NCBI GenBank assembly: GCA_964496275.1
Contig: CAZBYL010000037.1
Span: 1-25,736 of the forward strand
From: CAZBYL01 sp964496275
Lineage (GTDB): Bacteria > Synergistota > Synergistia > Synergistales > Synergistaceae
Length of the DNA stretch: 25,736 nucleotides
Direction of reading: 5' to 3'
Shown: piece after piece, positions 24,620 to 25,736 of the stretch
How positions within the stretch are numbered: the stretch's first letter is position 1
Layout of the letters: each line of letters begins with the position of its first letter
Notes under the pieces: model-generated
Database searches by the model: none
Told to the model about the DNA's origin: nothing
Seen by the model: only the letters and a program-made list of their open reading frames with translations
Position numbers and translations under genes: made by a program

Positions 24620-24662
24620 ATGCAAAAGCCCGAACCGGCATCGCTGTTTCGGGCTTTTGCAT
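24620..24662 (+). terminator. Terminator of the ATPase gene, second copy of the repeated hairpin
   Basis: Perfect 15-bp stem (ATGCAAAAGCCCGAA and its complement) with the same 13-nt loop as the copy at 23080-23114. The longer stem here makes it symmetrical, so it could act in both directions. Confidence 0.88.
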
Positions 24663-24720
24663 ATCCATTCTGTCACACGAAAGATAAGTACTGCTGATAC
24701 AAACAAAAACACCTCTTCCG

Positions 24721-24729
24721 TGCTAGAAT
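24721..24729 (+). promoter_or_regulatory. Extended -10 element right before the MurJ-like gene
   Basis: TGCTAGAAT (TGn followed by TAGAAT, five of six consensus positions) ends 6 nt before the ATG at 24736. A transcript from it would begin at or next to the start codon, giving a leaderless mRNA. No Shine-Dalgarno sequence is present before the ATG, which agrees with this. Confidence 0.5.
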
Positions 24730-24735
24730 ACTCTT

Positions 24736-25736
24736 ATGATTACTAAAATAAAAAACTTCTTTCACTTCCTGCTAGGGAAGCACAGCGCACGCAACGCGAC
24801 GATCATAACGACCTCCCTCACCGCAGCAAGCAGGATATTTGCATACGGCAGAGTGTGGCTTGTTGCGTACCTGTTCGGCGCGTCGGCATTCGTAGACTCC
24901 TTCTACGTAGCCTTCGGAGCGATAGGGTTCATCACCGGTACAATACAGGGCACTCTTGAATCGGCAATACTCCCAAAGCTTGTCCAAAATGACAAAAAAA
25001 CCTCGGAAAATTTAATCGGCTGGATAATAAGGAACGTCGCCGTCATTTGCCTTATCATATCAGCCGCGACACTCATATTTCCTGAAGAGTTCATAAAAAT
25101 CTTTGCAAGAACCTTCGACAAAGAACGCATCGCATACGCGGGGCAAATGGTCAAATACATACTTCCCGGCTCGTTGGCAATGCTTTGCATAGGAATACTC
25201 TCTATGTGGGCGAACTACAAAGAAAGATTCGCCGTGCCAAACACTGTAACATCATTCGCAAATATCATTGCAATACCCGCTCTTCTTCTGCTCTACCCCA
25301 TAATCGGCAAATACGCGCTCCCAGCATTTCAAAGCGTGGCATACGTCATTCTTGCGGCAGGGATGTGGTACATATTGAGAGAAATACCGCTGCGCCCAAC
25401 CTCGCAGCTTGCACCCTCTCTGCGCTCAAAAACAATGTCAGACATATTCTTCTGCCTCATATCGAGCGGGGCAGGGCTCATATACACGCTTGTGGACAGA
25501 TACTTCGCATCATCGCTCCCGGTCGGAAACGTCTCTGCCATAACCTATGCTCAGATGATATTCAGCCAGCCGATGGGGTTCATGGGCGCTGCAATGTCCA
25601 TATACTTGGTACGAGCAAGCGAAGCTGTAAAATCACACGAAGAGGGAGAACGTCAGCTCTTCTCTGTTCTCTACATGGCATGGAGCTACTTCTTTCCCGC
25701 AGCAATACTGCTTTGCGTCCTTGCCGGTCCCGTCGT
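24736..25736 (+). CDS. murJ: MurJ/MviN-type lipid II flippase (C-terminal part beyond window)
   Basis: Polytopic membrane protein of the MOP/MVF family that moves the peptidoglycan precursor lipid II, or a related lipid-linked sugar, across the inner membrane. The 333 visible codons start MITKIKNFFHFLLGKHSARNATI and contain SRIFAYGRVWLVAYLFGASAFVDSFYVAFG, the typical first MVF helices (seen as LFGASAFVDSFYVAF). These are followed by GTIQGTLESAILPKLV and repeated hydrophobic helices. MurJ proteins have about 500 residues, so roughly a third is missing. A dedicated O-antigen or other flippase of the same family is possible; the arginines and acidic residues of MurJ were not checked one by one. 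The start lacks a ribosome site. Confidence 0.82.
   Translation, partial: MITKIKNFFHFLLGKHSARNATIITTSLTAASRIFAYGRVWLVAYLFGASAFVDSFYVAFGAIGFITGTIQGTLESAILPKLVQNDKKTSENLIGWIIRNVAVICLIISAATLIFPEEFIKIFARTFDKERIAYAGQMVKYILPGSLAMLCIGILSMWANYKERFAVPNTVTSFANIIAIPALLLLYPIIGKYALPAFQSVAYVILAAGMWYILREIPLRPTSQLAPSLRSKTMSDIFFCLISSGAGLIYTLVDRYFASSLPVGNVSAITYAQMIFSQPMGFMGAAMSIYLVRASEAVKSHEEGERQLFSVLYMAWSYFFPAAILLCVLAGPV

Noticed and set aside
1..25736. CRISPR array, tRNA, rRNA, insertion sequence or prophage
   Set aside because: No regularly spaced repeats, RNA-gene signatures, transposase or phage proteins were seen on either strand.

Overview
The window looks like a chromosomal segment of an anaerobic, amino-acid-fermenting bacterium of intermediate G+C content, most likely a member of the Synergistota (Synergistetes), with a Firmicutes-like relative as the alternative. 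The reasons are indirect: the conserved yicC-remA-gmk-rpoZ-coaBC-priA order, a single-chain iron-sulfur serine dehydratase, a threonine dehydrogenase/KBL pair, an encapsulated-ferritin compartment, and many short leaders with strong Shine-Dalgarno sites. No rRNA, tRNA, CRISPR array, transposase or phage gene was seen.

Region 1 (1-10476, all minus strand) is a dense housekeeping block. Read in the direction of transcription it runs pyrK-pyrD, then cmk-hflX-yicC-remA-gmk-rpoZ-coaBC-priA, then der and hup (the last cut by the window edge). Most junctions overlap by a few bases (ATGA, GTGA, TAATG), so translation is probably coupled. It serves pyrimidine synthesis, nucleotide kinases, ribosome-associated GTPases, CoA synthesis and replication restart. 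The PriA has kept its zinc-binding and DNA-binding parts but lost the recognisable helicase motifs.

Region 2 (10477-13392, plus strand) starts with an encapsulin nanocompartment: a ferritin-like cargo with a C-terminal targeting peptide, followed by the shell protein and a terminator. Next comes an unrecognised 325-residue protein paired with a small three-helix membrane protein resembling SemiSWEET/PQ-loop proteins.

Region 3 (13406-16414) holds a serine dehydratase gene divergent from a PTS-EIIC-like membrane transporter. Between them is an AT-rich spacer with a palindrome bracketed by direct repeats, a good operator candidate. A YwbE-family gene faces the transporter across a shared bidirectional terminator.

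Region 4 (16616-20695) combines a partner-switching signalling pair (a STAS antagonist and a membrane sensor fusing SpoIIE-type phosphatase with an RsbW-like kinase domain) with a divergent iron-sulfur protein of unusual cysteine content.

Region 5 (20759-25736, plus strand) has the threonine-degradation operon tdh-kbl with a palindrome on its promoter, a DUF4143-type ATPase lying between two identical 36-nt terminator hairpins, and the start of a MurJ/MviN-type flippase gene that may be transcribed as a leaderless mRNA.
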